Assembly (NCBI GenBank): GCA_964530185.1
Contig: CAZHBB010000001.1
Coordinates: 1-64,000 of the forward strand
Reading direction: 5' to 3'
Source: PWVB01 sp964530185
GTDB lineage: Bacteria; Chloroflexota; Anaerolineae; B4-G1; SLSP01
DNA: 64,000 nucleotides
The number at the start of each line of letters is the position of its first letter. The stretch's first letter is position 1. Below are positions 1 to 7,920 of this stretch, piece by piece. A program made the position numbers and the translations under genes. The notes beneath the pieces were generated by a model. It made no database searches and was not told where the DNA came from. It saw nothing but the letters and a program-made list of their open reading frames with translations.

Positions 1-10
1 GGTTTTCCCT

Positions 11-637
11 TCATGATGACGTGTCGGGTGCTGAAACCCTCGTCTGGGATCGACCTCGCTCTGAAAGCCGTCCGCGCCGTGCGCAGTAGGCGAGCAGGCT
101 TGCGCGGTCGATGAGCCACTCGCCGTGGACCTTGTGTGCGCGTACCAGCCCCTGGCGCGCCAGCCAGCGGATGTGTTGGATCGTGTAATCGGTCAACTCC
201 GAGGCCTCTGATGTGTTCACCCAGCCTTTTAGGTAGGCGATGAGCACGGGCCTCTCGAAGTACCAAACCCCATCTATCTGACGTGCCGGCACCCGGGACT
301 CCTGAGCCAGCTTCATGAGATAGGTCGAGCCGTAGCCTGTGAGATCGATGGCCTTTTGAATAGGGATCCACGGACCTTCCTGCTCAGGAAAGCCGCTGTT
401 CACGTGGAGATGGATGTCACTGCGTGCTTTCTCTATGGCGCGTACCAGCAGGGACAGGCAGTGTCGTCGGGCAAAGTGGGCCACGAGCTCCCGCGCCCGA
501 TCCGCTTTAGAGTCCCCGGGGAGGTTTTCGTAGTCGATCCCGAGGTCGAAACACAGGTCGCGTAACTCGCTTTGGCTGAATCGTGTCGCCAGTACGTGTC
601 TCAGGATAGCTCGCAGCTTGTCTTCGCGACCGGACAT
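11..637 (-). CDS. Effector-associated domain protein with two HTH domains
   Basis: Predicted 208-residue soluble protein. Residues 1-75 resemble the small helical effector-associated domains (Death-like adaptor domains) of multicellular bacteria; the segment FDLGIDYENLPG at 30-41 is characteristic. Residues 90-138 and 142-188 look like two excisionase/MerR-type helix-turn-helix domains, each with a V/IDG.W..ER- or HGEWLIDR-type wing. The ATG at 637 is chosen because AAGGAGAG lies just upstream; the frame stays open further upstream but without a better ribosome site. These adaptor domains usually couple to NTPase or protease effectors, so fusion to DNA-binding modules is less usual. It may act as a regulator recruited by a partner elsewhere. 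The target is unknown. Confidence 0.7.
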   Translation of the reverse strand: MSGREDKLRAILRHVLATRFSQSELRDLCFDLGIDYENLPGDSKADRARELVAHFARRHCLSLLVRAIEKARSDIHLHVNSGFPEQEGPWIPIQKAIDLTGYGSTYLMKLAQESRVPARQIDGVWYFERPVLIAYLKGWVNTSEASELTDYTIQHIRWLARQGLVRAHKVHGEWLIDRASLLAYCARRGRLSERGRSQTRVSAPDTSS

Positions 638-738
638 CGTTCTCTCCTTCGGACTGTACACCTCGTCCACGTCGTGGCTCTCATTATAGGCCAGACTCGA
701 TGATCCGCCCATGCGGTATGGGGTTTTCCTCTTTGGCG

Positions 739-761
739 GTGAGTGTTGTAAAATCACTCAC
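739..761. promoter_or_regulatory. Dyad flanking a -10-like hexamer
   Basis: Two perfect 7-base arms, GTGAGTG and CACTCAC, flank a 9-base centre TTGTAAAAT that contains the -10-like hexamer TAAAAT. The site lies 90 bases before the DUF6259 gene. No good -35 is visible. It fits an operator for the downstream genes, but this is inferred from symmetry and position only. Confidence 0.35.
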
Positions 762-850
762 GAGGTCATTTTTGCGTTTCGTCCACCACGGGGAGACATC
801 TCCAGGGCGTCTTACTGGTTCTCAGAGGTAGATGGTCAGGAGGGTTGGTC

Positions 851-2557
851 ATGATCAAACGTACAGAAAAAGGTCTGGTGGTGCGCTCCGCTACGACGGA
901 GATTACCTTCGAAGGTGTCCGTATCGTGTCGATTAAGGACGCAATCACAGGTGAGGAGTTCCTGGCCCGGGAGTTAGGGGCAGATGTGCCGGGCTTGACA
1001 CTCTTCCACCAGAACGGCAAGGAGTCTCCACTTGGAACCCATCCCCTGGCGAGTGAGGTCCACACCCACGTTCTGACGGAGCGGATCGCCGAGATCGTGC
1101 TCAATGACTGGGAATGTGACGTCTCCCTGCGGGTCAGCGTAGACGATGAGACGGGAGACATCCTCGTCGAGCCTTCGGCCTGGACGCTGCAAGGCGGCAT
1201 CCATGGCATAGGGCTGAACATCCCCGGGATTCGAGAGGATCTTGACGTGGTGGGCCCCTTTCAGCAGGGCGCGCGGCTGCCAATCACGCATCCGCAGATG
1301 CAGGGGAAGCGCGCCGATTGGCCCAACACCTGGGAGGCGGGGTTCCTGGTCTTTCAAGGGCGTGAAAGTGGCTTTTCGGTTCAGACCTGGGATGATCACT
1401 TCATCTTCAAGCAGGTGCGGATTGGGCATGCGCAGGATCCGCACACGGTCAGCTTTGTGACGCAGGCATACGGCCCCCTGGAGCGTAATCAATGCGCTGG
1501 CAATCTCGCGTGGCGCATCTCCGTCCACCGTGGAGGGTGGGAAGCACCTGTGAGACGCTACCGTGACTGGTATTGGCGGGCCTATCGGCTCGATGAAGCG
1601 CTTCGGTTCCGTCCCCCCTGGCTTTCGGAGATCAAGCTGGCGATCTCATGGTGTCCTACGGATATGGGCTTGCTGGACGCGCTGGCGAGCCGCATCGCGC
1701 CCTCTCAGGTGTTTGTTCACCTGCCACGCTGGCGTCCTTATAAGTACGATCAGGACTACCCGAGCTATGTCGTGAGCCCTGAGGCAGGAGATTTCATCTC
1801 GAAGGCGCGTGCCATGGGGTATCATGTCGCACCTCACACCAACAGTTGTCAGATCAGCCCCGATCATCCGTTCTTTTTCCAGGCACGGGATTTCTGCACG
1901 CGAAGCCCAACGGATCTGCGCTGGGGAGGTTGGAGCTGGTTGCCCCTTAAGGGATGGGCAAGTTTCGGCCCCCCTCAGAGTGCTTCGCAGATGGCTTCGC
2001 ACAAGGACTGGAACGTGCTCGTGAACGTGCATCCGGCCTGGTCGCCATGGCGGCGTGAGCTGACGCGCCAGGTCGCAGGGCTGATCCGTCAACTGGATCT
2101 GGACAGCATCTTCGTGGACGTCTCCCAATATATCCACAACAGCGACAACGCTGTGCTTGAGGGGCTCACCTATGCTGAAGGATCGCTGAAGCTGATCCGT
2201 GAGCTGGCCGAGCTAGCTCCGGGCTTCTGTGTGGCGGGAGAGGGGCGGAATGAGATCTCAACCCAGTATCTCTCTGTGGTTCAGTTCCATTTGTACAATT
2301 TTGCTCATGCGGCGGCGATCAACGGTGAGGATGTGGCCTGGGTGACCGAGGCTACGGTGCCGGTGAATCAGATGCTCTTTGGCGAGCTTGCCCGCGGTAT
2401 TGGGTATAATTACGGGCGCGGGGAGAATCGCCGCGTCATGATCGAGGCCACCTTGCGGCAGGGGGCAATTCCAACTCTGATCTTTCAGACGCCTGATCCT
2501 GTGTCAGAGCTGGAGGGCGAGGAAGCGCGCTACATTCTGGAACGGGCGCTGGCGTGA
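851..2557 (+). CDS. DUF6259 family glycosidase-like protein
   Basis: 568-residue protein without an obvious signal peptide. The N-terminal 230 residues look like an all-beta sandwich. The rest reads as a TIM-barrel with motifs such as SWCPTDMG, FVDVSQYIHNSD and CVAGEGRNE, which resemble the DUF6259 family of glycoside-hydrolase-like proteins. The acidic residues in FVDVSQ and AGEGR are candidate catalytic groups, but no biochemical reaction can be assigned. The ATG follows AGGAGGG with 7 bases of spacing; a TTG six bases upstream is less likely. It is followed within 50 bases by a D-2-hydroxyacid dehydrogenase and probably shares its transcript, which suggests a sugar-utilisation role. Confidence 0.65.
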   Translation: MIKRTEKGLVVRSATTEITFEGVRIVSIKDAITGEEFLARELGADVPGLTLFHQNGKESPLGTHPLASEVHTHVLTERIAEIVLNDWECDVSLRVSVDDETGDILVEPSAWTLQGGIHGIGLNIPGIREDLDVVGPFQQGARLPITHPQMQGKRADWPNTWEAGFLVFQGRESGFSVQTWDDHFIFKQVRIGHAQDPHTVSFVTQAYGPLERNQCAGNLAWRISVHRGGWEAPVRRYRDWYWRAYRLDEALRFRPPWLSEIKLAISWCPTDMGLLDALASRIAPSQVFVHLPRWRPYKYDQDYPSYVVSPEAGDFISKARAMGYHVAPHTNSCQISPDHPFFFQARDFCTRSPTDLRWGGWSWLPLKGWASFGPPQSASQMASHKDWNVLVNVHPAWSPWRRELTRQVAGLIRQLDLDSIFVDVSQYIHNSDNAVLEGLTYAEGSLKLIRELAELAPGFCVAGEGRNEISTQYLSVVQFHLYNFAHAAAINGEDVAWVTEATVPVNQMLFGELARGIGYNYGRGENRRVMIEATLRQGAIPTLIFQTPDPVSELEGEEARYILERALA

Positions 2558-2603
2558 GGGTGACGGGCGAGAGCGGGGAACTACCTGGGGGGGGGAGGAT
2601 GTT

Positions 2604-3569
2604 ATGCCGATACTTTGGCTCTGCCTCGACGAACGCGAGGTGACACCGGACTTGTTGGATCGAGTTCGTTCGGTGATTCAGGGGGACATGGAGATCGTGG
2701 TTCAACGCGATGTGCCGGCGCGCAGCGAGGAGGTGGAGATTGCAGCAGGTTGGGTGACGCCGGAGGCGGTGTTACGGTTGCCTAACCTGCGTTGGCTGCA
2801 GCACTGGGCGGCGGGTGTGGATCGGTTCACCAGCCGCCCGGACATCATGGCTCGGGACTTCATCCTGACCACGGGATCGGGCGTCCATGCAATCCCGATC
2901 AGTGAGCACATCCTGGCCTATCTGTTGATGTTTGCGCGGGATATGCCCCGCGCCATCCGAGCTCAGCTCGCCCATCGGTGGCAGAAGGCTGGTTCGGCCC
3001 AGCGTGTGGATGTCTTCGAGCTGGCCGGAAAGACCATGCTTCTGATTGGGGTAGGGGCCATTGGTGCGCGGACTGCCCAGGTGGCCAGTGCTCTGGGTAT
3101 GCGGGTGATGGGTGTGCGCTACGATCCGAGTCGCCCCGCTGCCGGTGTTCAGAGAATGGTAGGGCCTGCTCAGTTGCTGGAGGTGTTGCCAGAGGCGGAC
3201 TTCGTGGTATTGACCGTACCGTTGACTCAGGAGACTCGGGGCATGATCGGTGAACGGGAACTTCGCGCCATGAAGTCCACAGCGATTCTGGTCAATATTG
3301 GGCGGGGTGGAACCATACAGGAGGAACAGTTGGTTCGCGCGTTGCGCGAGGGTTGGATCCGTGGTGCCGGGCTGGACGTCTTCGAGACTGAGCCCCTGCC
3401 GGCTGATTCTCCGTTGTGGGATATGGAGAATGTCATCATCACAGCCCATTACGCGGGGCACGGTCCGCATTATCATGAGCGGGCTTCGGCGATCTTTCTG
3501 GATAACCTGGCGCGTTATTTGCGGGGAGAGGCCCTGCGAAACGTGGTGGACAGGACTCGGGGGTATTGA
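2604..3569 (+). CDS. D-isomer specific 2-hydroxyacid dehydrogenase
   Basis: 321-residue NAD(P)H-dependent 2-hydroxyacid dehydrogenase, the usual length for this family. The nucleotide-binding motif GVGAIGARTAQ sits near residue 150. The catalytic Arg (NIGRGG), Glu (DVFETEPLP) and His (ITAHYAGHGP) segments are all present in order. The family interconverts 2-keto acids and D-2-hydroxy acids (glyoxylate, hydroxypyruvate, phosphoglycerate and similar). The exact substrate cannot be read from sequence; the position after a glycosidase-like gene suggests a sugar-acid intermediate. A purine-rich GGGGGAGG precedes the ATG. Confidence 0.85.
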   Translation: MPILWLCLDEREVTPDLLDRVRSVIQGDMEIVVQRDVPARSEEVEIAAGWVTPEAVLRLPNLRWLQHWAAGVDRFTSRPDIMARDFILTTGSGVHAIPISEHILAYLLMFARDMPRAIRAQLAHRWQKAGSAQRVDVFELAGKTMLLIGVGAIGARTAQVASALGMRVMGVRYDPSRPAAGVQRMVGPAQLLEVLPEADFVVLTVPLTQETRGMIGERELRAMKSTAILVNIGRGGTIQEEQLVRALREGWIRGAGLDVFETEPLPADSPLWDMENVIITAHYAGHGPHYHERASAIFLDNLARYLRGEALRNVVDRTRGY

Positions 3570-3693
3570 TACAGATGGCTCGATCCGTAGGTAGGGATGG
3601 TGACACGGCAGAACTGGTCGGATATGTGGAGGGAGATACGCAGGTGCTGTAGGGGTCGCATTGCGGCTCTGGCTCAGCGAGGGGAGGTGGAAG

Positions 3694-4074
3694 GTGAGGG
3701 AGGTCGTGATTACGGCGGGCGATGTCGTCGTGTGGGGATATTTGAATGATAGCGAGACTGCCACGAAGATCTGGGAAGCTTTGCCGTTGCAGGCCGAGGC
3801 GAACCTATGGGGGAGCGAAATTTACTTTGAGATCCCGATCGTGGCCCCGCAGGCTGTGGATGCCAGGGCTGAGGTAAACGTGGGAAGTGTGGCGTACTGG
3901 CCGGTTGGCCACTCGCTGTGTATCTTCTTTGGACCTACGCCCGCGAGTGTGGATGGACGGCCGCGGGCCTACAGTCCGGTCAATGTGGTAGGACAGCTCA
4001 CAGGGGACGTACAGGCGTTGCGGCGGGTGCGGAAGGGAGATGCGGTGCGAGTCGCGCGTGCCAGACCCACCTAG
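3694..4074 (+). CDS. Cyclophilin-like fold protein
   Basis: Small 126-residue cytoplasmic protein of the cyclophilin-like (DUF369/DUF3830-type) group. Recognisable features are the ETATKIWEALPL helix, the GSEIYFEIP strand and the C-terminal region GHSLCIFFGPTP. GTG is chosen as start because GGGGAGG lies 7 bases upstream, although the frame extends to a TTG 33 bases earlier. Members are found next to metabolic genes and have no established reaction. The gene lies 124 bases after the hydroxyacid dehydrogenase and may be part of the same transcript. Confidence 0.65.
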   Translation: MREVVITAGDVVVWGYLNDSETATKIWEALPLQAEANLWGSEIYFEIPIVAPQAVDARAEVNVGSVAYWPVGHSLCIFFGPTPASVDGRPRAYSPVNVVGQLTGDVQALRRVRKGDAVRVARARPT

Positions 4075-4163
4075 CTGGGTGCGGCACCGATGTAATTCCT
4101 CCCCGATAACCCTCTCTTCCGTCAGATTGGACAGGGGCGGGGCAAGGCCACGGAGCACCATGG

Positions 4164-4204
4164 TATAATGCGTCTATCGAGTCCGGAGCGGATCGTCTCC
4201 GGAC
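4164..4204 (+). promoter_or_regulatory. -10 element and 5' stem-loop before the cation exporter gene
   Basis: A perfect TATAAT is followed about 11 bases later by an 8-bp perfect hairpin, GTCCGGAG and CTCCGGAC with an 8-base loop. The Shine-Dalgarno GGAGGTG starts 8 bases after the hairpin. Transcription from this -10 would place the hairpin at the very 5' end of a short leader. No convincing -35 was found, and it does not match the yybP-ykoY manganese riboswitch consensus that I know. Confidence 0.4.
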
Positions 4205-4222
4205 TTAATTCGGAGGTGTGGC

Positions 4223-4822
4223 TTGGCCTGGCATACGGTTCTTTCGACGTTTGGGCTAGTTTTCCTGGCTGAGCTGGGAGACAAGACCCAACTGGCTGTC
4301 ATCACACAGACATGTAAGTTCCGTAAACCCTGGTCTGTGCTTTTCGGAGGGAGTCTTGCGCTGACGTTGGTGACTGCGGTGGGGGCATTGGGGGGACGTT
4401 TCCTCAGTGCATGGTTGTCTCCTGCATTGATCCACACCATTGCCGGGGTAGGGTTCGTCACTATGGGGTTTCTGATGCTCCGTGAGGGGGCGGGCGCTCC
4501 AGACAGTGCGATCTGTGAGTTGGACAGCGAGCGCGGGCAGACAGTGGGTTGGGACTGGCGGGCTTTTGGTGTGACCTTCTCGTTGCTATTCGTGGCGGAG
4601 CTGGGGGACAAAACACAGTTGGCTGTTTTGGGGTTAGCTGCCAGCCACCGTGTGGCGTGGGAGGTCTTTCTGGGCGCGGCCTTGGCTCTGATCAGTATCA
4701 CGGCACTGGCTGTCGCCTGGGGACAGTGGATCGCCCGCTGGCTGCCTCAGCAGTGGCTCCTGCGGGTTTCGGGGGTGCTCTTCATCGCTCTTGGGGCCCT
4801 GATGGTCGCAGGTGTCCTGTAG
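4223..4822 (+). CDS. GDT1/UPF0016 family cation exporter
   Basis: 199-residue membrane protein with the two diagnostic repeats of the UPF0016/TMEM165/GDT1 family: ELGDKTQLAVIT near residue 18 and ELGDKTQLAVLG near residue 126. About six transmembrane helices are expected as two inverted repeats of three. Relatives such as MneA/Mnx and yeast Gdt1 export Mn2+ or exchange Ca2+, with the acidic E-x-G-D motifs as ligands. The start is a TTG placed 4 bases after GGAGGTG; no ATG or GTG fits better. The family is known, the metal is inferred, and Mn2+ is the likeliest in bacteria. Confidence 0.88.
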   Translation: MAWHTVLSTFGLVFLAELGDKTQLAVITQTCKFRKPWSVLFGGSLALTLVTAVGALGGRFLSAWLSPALIHTIAGVGFVTMGFLMLREGAGAPDSAICELDSERGQTVGWDWRAFGVTFSLLFVAELGDKTQLAVLGLAASHRVAWEVFLGAALALISITALAVAWGQWIARWLPQQWLLRVSGVLFIALGALMVAGVL

Positions 4823-5121
4823 CCCTACCTGTTGGCGAGCCGGTTTCTGAACAAAACCGCACCATTCGGGTGGAGGGAATGGTGCGGGCCGGTGGGGTAG
4901 GGCAGGAGGTCCACTTGGTGGCAGATGTATCGTGAGATTCATCTCGCGCCGCCGGGACCCGACACGAATTTGGGAATCCGTGCCACCTGGGCGCATAGGG
5001 TGAGATTTATCCCACCTTGGGCGGGATCCAAGGCAGAACCCGATCCCTCGTTCCTGTAAACTGTCAGTAAGAGTGTCCTTGTGTCTATCTACCTCTTCTT
5101 CCTTCAAATCAGGTATTGGGT
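4823..5121. other. Convergent intergenic region with hairpins
   Basis: No gene is seen here. The region separates two convergent genes. It holds a perfect 9-bp inverted repeat GCACCATTC / GAATGGTGC (4859-4867 and 4877-4885), not followed by a T-run, and two similar 14-base segments GTGAGATTCATCTC and GTGAGATTTATCCC. The hairpin may help end transcription of the exporter gene, but it is not a canonical terminator. Confidence 0.4.
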
Positions 5122-5604
5122 CTACTGAAGCCAGGGCACGGAGGCTGTTTTCTTTGCCCACCATTTGCCCAGGCCCCACACATCTCCGGCCCGCACCAGG
5201 GGCATCAGGGCTAACACCAGAGCGTAGATGATGTGCTCGTCAATCAGTGGGTTATGCTCAGGTGGCAGCGCGGACGACCACATTAGGACCATCATGATAG
5301 GGCCAGTGGTGCCTGCGACCTTCAATCCGATTCCCAGGAGCAACGCCAGGCCCAGCCCTAATAACCCTGACATGAACAACACATCAATGAGGGGGTTGCC
5401 TGCCAGACTCTGGTACAGGCCTGCGAGTGGACCCCGGGTGGCGTAGGTCAAGAAGCCGCTCGTTGGGGATCCTCCTCTGATCCACCCTCCTTCCGGCGGC
5501 GTGGCAAATCCCAAGCCAAAAGTTTTGTCGATGAATGCCCAAAAGAGATACCAACCGAGGGCGATCCGGGTGCCCGCGATCAAGCGATGTGCTTTCTCTG
5601 TCAT
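5122..5604 (-). CDS. DoxX/DoxD-like integral membrane protein
   Basis: 160-residue membrane protein with about four helices. The layout is RLIAGTRIALGWYLFWAFIDK at the start, a soluble loop with GGWIRGGSPTSGFL, then helices around LGLGLALLLGIGLKVAG and HIIYALVLALMPLVRAG. This resembles DoxX-family and thiosulfate:quinone oxidoreductase DoxD-like proteins, some of which take part in sulfur or redox metabolism at the membrane. The ATG is fixed by AGGAGG six bases upstream; the open frame reaches further upstream but lacks a ribosome site. No partner gene (DoxA) is adjacent, so function is uncertain. Confidence 0.7.
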   Translation of the reverse strand: MTEKAHRLIAGTRIALGWYLFWAFIDKTFGLGFATPPEGGWIRGGSPTSGFLTYATRGPLAGLYQSLAGNPLIDVLFMSGLLGLGLALLLGIGLKVAGTTGPIMMVLMWSSALPPEHNPLIDEHIIYALVLALMPLVRAGDVWGLGKWWAKKTASVPWLQ

Positions 5605-5709
5605 ACCATGCCTCCTGTATCGTGACGAGATGTGGGACAGGTGGGTCCCACTGATTTCAGTATAAGTGTGGAGCACAAGGGAGGGGAGGGCATGATAGCG
5701 TGAAATGGT

Positions 5710-5727
5710 CCCCGCCATATGGCGGGG
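5710..5727. repeat. 18-bp perfect palindrome
   Basis: CCCCGCCATATGGCGGGG is perfectly self-complementary. It lies 60 bases downstream of the methyltransferase stop codon, between it and the DoxX-like gene on the same strand. It could form a hairpin or cruciform at the end of the metal-transport operon. There is no T-run, so an intrinsic terminator is only a possibility. Confidence 0.4.
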
Positions 5728-5786
5728 TTGGCCCTTTGCGCGAGAGGGTTGAGCGGCGGTACTCCGGCGGATTGAGGCTTCTGGCG

Positions 5787-6596
5787 TCACCAACCGCCCG
5801 AATGGCGATCAATATTGGATGGGCTTGGGCCAAAGGTCTGTGCAGCCGGTGGGGCATTGGGTTTGAGTCCCACCACGGTATGGATGCAGTTCCAGGGGCC
5901 AAATGCCTCGCTGTGCACATCCAGCCCGGCAGAGCGCATGATGGGGGCCTCATCCCGGATGTAATCCCCCAGGAACTCCCACAGCTTCGCCAGCAGGTGC
6001 GCCGCCAGGTTGCCGTCGGGGGCCTCGCCAGCATCGGTGATGATGACACGACCACCGGGCCGGGTCACCCTGGCCATCTCCTCGATGGCGCGTTGAGCAT
6101 CGGGAACCGCGCTGAGGGCAAATGTGGAGAACACAGCGTCAAAGGTGTTGTCTCGCCACGGCATACGAGTCATATCGCCCTGGCAGAGGTGGGATCGCCT
6201 GCTTAACCTCGACAGATGGATGCGGGTCAGCTTCACCATCCCAAAGGCCAGATCCAGCCCAGCCATACGGTAGCAGCGGGCCAACTCTACATGGAGTCGC
6301 CCGGTGCCAAATCCGACCTCCAGGAGACGGGCGCCGGGTGGCGGAAGGTGGTGCAGCATATGGCGGCGCAAGCGGTGGGTGGTGCCAAGCGTCAGCCAGT
6401 CCACAGCGTCATACCAGAAGGACAGGCGATCATAGAAGCGGCGCCAGATGCGGCGCTGAATCTCCTCGCGCTTAGTACGCCGCCGTAACGCCATCAGGAA
6501 GAGCCCTATGACAGTCAAGGTCAGCGCGACGCCGACCAGCACTGATAGGCTCAATGCCTCCCGGTGTTCCCAGGTCGTCCGCCAGGATAATGACAT
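5787..6596 (-). CDS. Membrane-anchored class I SAM-dependent methyltransferase
   Basis: 269-residue protein with one N-terminal transmembrane helix (about residues 14-36) followed by a UbiE/Methyltransf_11-type domain. Motif I is LLEVGFGTGRLHVELA, the acidic motif II segment is AGLDLAFGM, and later motifs include TFDAVFSTFALSAVPD and RPGGRVIITDAGE. It probably methylates a lipid, quinone or other membrane substrate. It follows the Nramp-like gene by 50 bases and is presumably cotranscribed with it. An in-frame ATG 24 bases upstream, also preceded by a purine run, is an alternative start. Confidence 0.78.
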   Translation of the reverse strand: MSLSWRTTWEHREALSLSVLVGVALTLTVIGLFLMALRRRTKREEIQRRIWRRFYDRLSFWYDAVDWLTLGTTHRLRRHMLHHLPPPGARLLEVGFGTGRLHVELARCYRMAGLDLAFGMVKLTRIHLSRLSRRSHLCQGDMTRMPWRDNTFDAVFSTFALSAVPDAQRAIEEMARVTRPGGRVIITDAGEAPDGNLAAHLLAKLWEFLGDYIRDEAPIMRSAGLDVHSEAFGPWNCIHTVVGLKPNAPPAAQTFGPSPSNIDRHSGGW

Positions 6597-6646
6597 GTCT
6601 CTTTTCTCTCCCAGGATCATCGGTGCGGCAGTCCCCTTACCCTGGT

Positions 6647-7900
6647 TCACAGGCCTCCGAGCCAGGGTGAGAACAGCAGCGCCAGGGTTGCCAGCACAAT
6701 CATCCCTGTGAGACCCCAGGCCAGGATGTTTTGCAGGGATGAATTGGTCCACGAGCCCATCACACGTGGACTGTTGACGAGTTTCAGCACCAGGATGAGC
6801 AGCACAGGGAGCAGGATGGCGTTGACCGATTGCGAGAGCCACATCATGGGGAAAAGAGGGATGCCCGGGATGAGGACGACGATGACGCTGATGACGATGA
6901 GTGCGATATAGAGACCGTAGAAGGTCGGCGCCTCTCGTACCTTGTGGTCCAATCCGCGCTCCCAGCCGAAGGCCTCACAGATGGCATAGCTGGTGGACAA
7001 CGGCAGAACCGAGGCGGCGAGAAGTGAGGCTCCCAGGAGGCCAGTGGTGAACAGGTAACGAGCTCCCTCACCTGCGAAAGGAGCGAGGGCTTGAGCGGCC
7101 TGTTCTGCGGTCTCTACTGCGATGCCGCGGGGGAAGAGGACGGCGGCTGTACAGATCACGATGAACGCTGAGACCACGTTGCCCCAGATAGCTCCACTGA
7201 TGACGTCGAGCCTGGTGTAACGATATTCCTCCGGTGTGGCTCCTTTGTCGACGACGGACGCCTGCATGTACACCAGGCCCCAGGGGGTGATGGTGGTGCC
7301 AATGGTAGCCAATACGGCGAAAAGATAGTCCCTGTCACGGCTGACTTGTGGTGTTACAGTACTACGCAGTATCTCTGTCCAAGGGGGATGGATCAGCACC
7401 GCGGTGATGACATAGCTCAAAGCGGACAGGCAGAGAACGATAAGGATTTTTTCCACCCGGCTGTATGATCCGCGCAGCACCACATAAGCTACCACCACCG
7501 CTGTGAGCGGGACGCTGAGGAAGCGACTGAGTCCAAATAGCTCCGTGGCAGCCGCTATGCCAGCGAACTGTGCAATCGTGGTGCCGAGATTGGCGATGAG
7601 CAGGCACAGCATTGCGAAAGCGGTGACGCGGACCCCAAATCGCTCCCGGATTAAATCGGCAGTCCCTTTACCCGTGACGGTGCCCATGCGGGCTGCGATT
7701 TCCTGGATAACTACCTCACCCACAGTGATAACAAGGATCAGCCATAGGAACCGATAGCCATAGGTCGAGCCCGCCATAGAGTAGGTGGCAATTCCAGGTG
7801 CATCGTTGTCTGCACTCGCTGTGATCAGGCCGGGGCCCAGGATCGAGAGATAGACCAGTAAACGTTGCAGCCAATTAGGCAGACGACGTTTGCGTTGCAT
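6647..7900 (-). CDS. Nramp-related divalent metal (probably Mg2+) transporter
   Basis: 417-residue membrane protein with about 11 helices, of the Nramp (SLC11) fold; GPGLITAS starts helix 1. The canonical helix-1 DPGN motif reads DAPG (Asp33 kept, Asn replaced), and the helix-6 MPH motif reads TPW (Thr205-Pro206-Trp207), so the metal-binding Met is lost. In known Nramps that Met disfavours Mg2+ and Ca2+, and its absence is a feature of Nramp-related Mg2+ transporters. Start: ATG with GGAGG 7 bases upstream. It begins 20 bases after the MgtE-type regulatory gene, which also points to Mg2+. The transporter class is certain; the ion is inferred. Confidence 0.88.
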   Translation of the reverse strand: MQRKRRLPNWLQRLLVYLSILGPGLITASADNDAPGIATYSMAGSTYGYRFLWLILVITVGEVVIQEIAARMGTVTGKGTADLIRERFGVRVTAFAMLCLLIANLGTTIAQFAGIAAATELFGLSRFLSVPLTAVVVAYVVLRGSYSRVEKILIVLCLSALSYVITAVLIHPPWTEILRSTVTPQVSRDRDYLFAVLATIGTTITPWGLVYMQASVVDKGATPEEYRYTRLDVISGAIWGNVVSAFIVICTAAVLFPRGIAVETAEQAAQALAPFAGEGARYLFTTGLLGASLLAASVLPLSTSYAICEAFGWERGLDHKVREAPTFYGLYIALIVISVIVVLIPGIPLFPMMWLSQSVNAILLPVLLILVLKLVNSPRVMGSWTNSSLQNILAWGLTGMIVLATLALLFSPWLGGL

Positions 7901-7920
7901 AGTGAGGCCTCCATGATCAA

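Noticed and set aside
5860..5880. GGGTTTGAGTCCCA, T-loop-like
   Set aside because: It lies within the methyltransferase gene and has no tRNA cloverleaf context.
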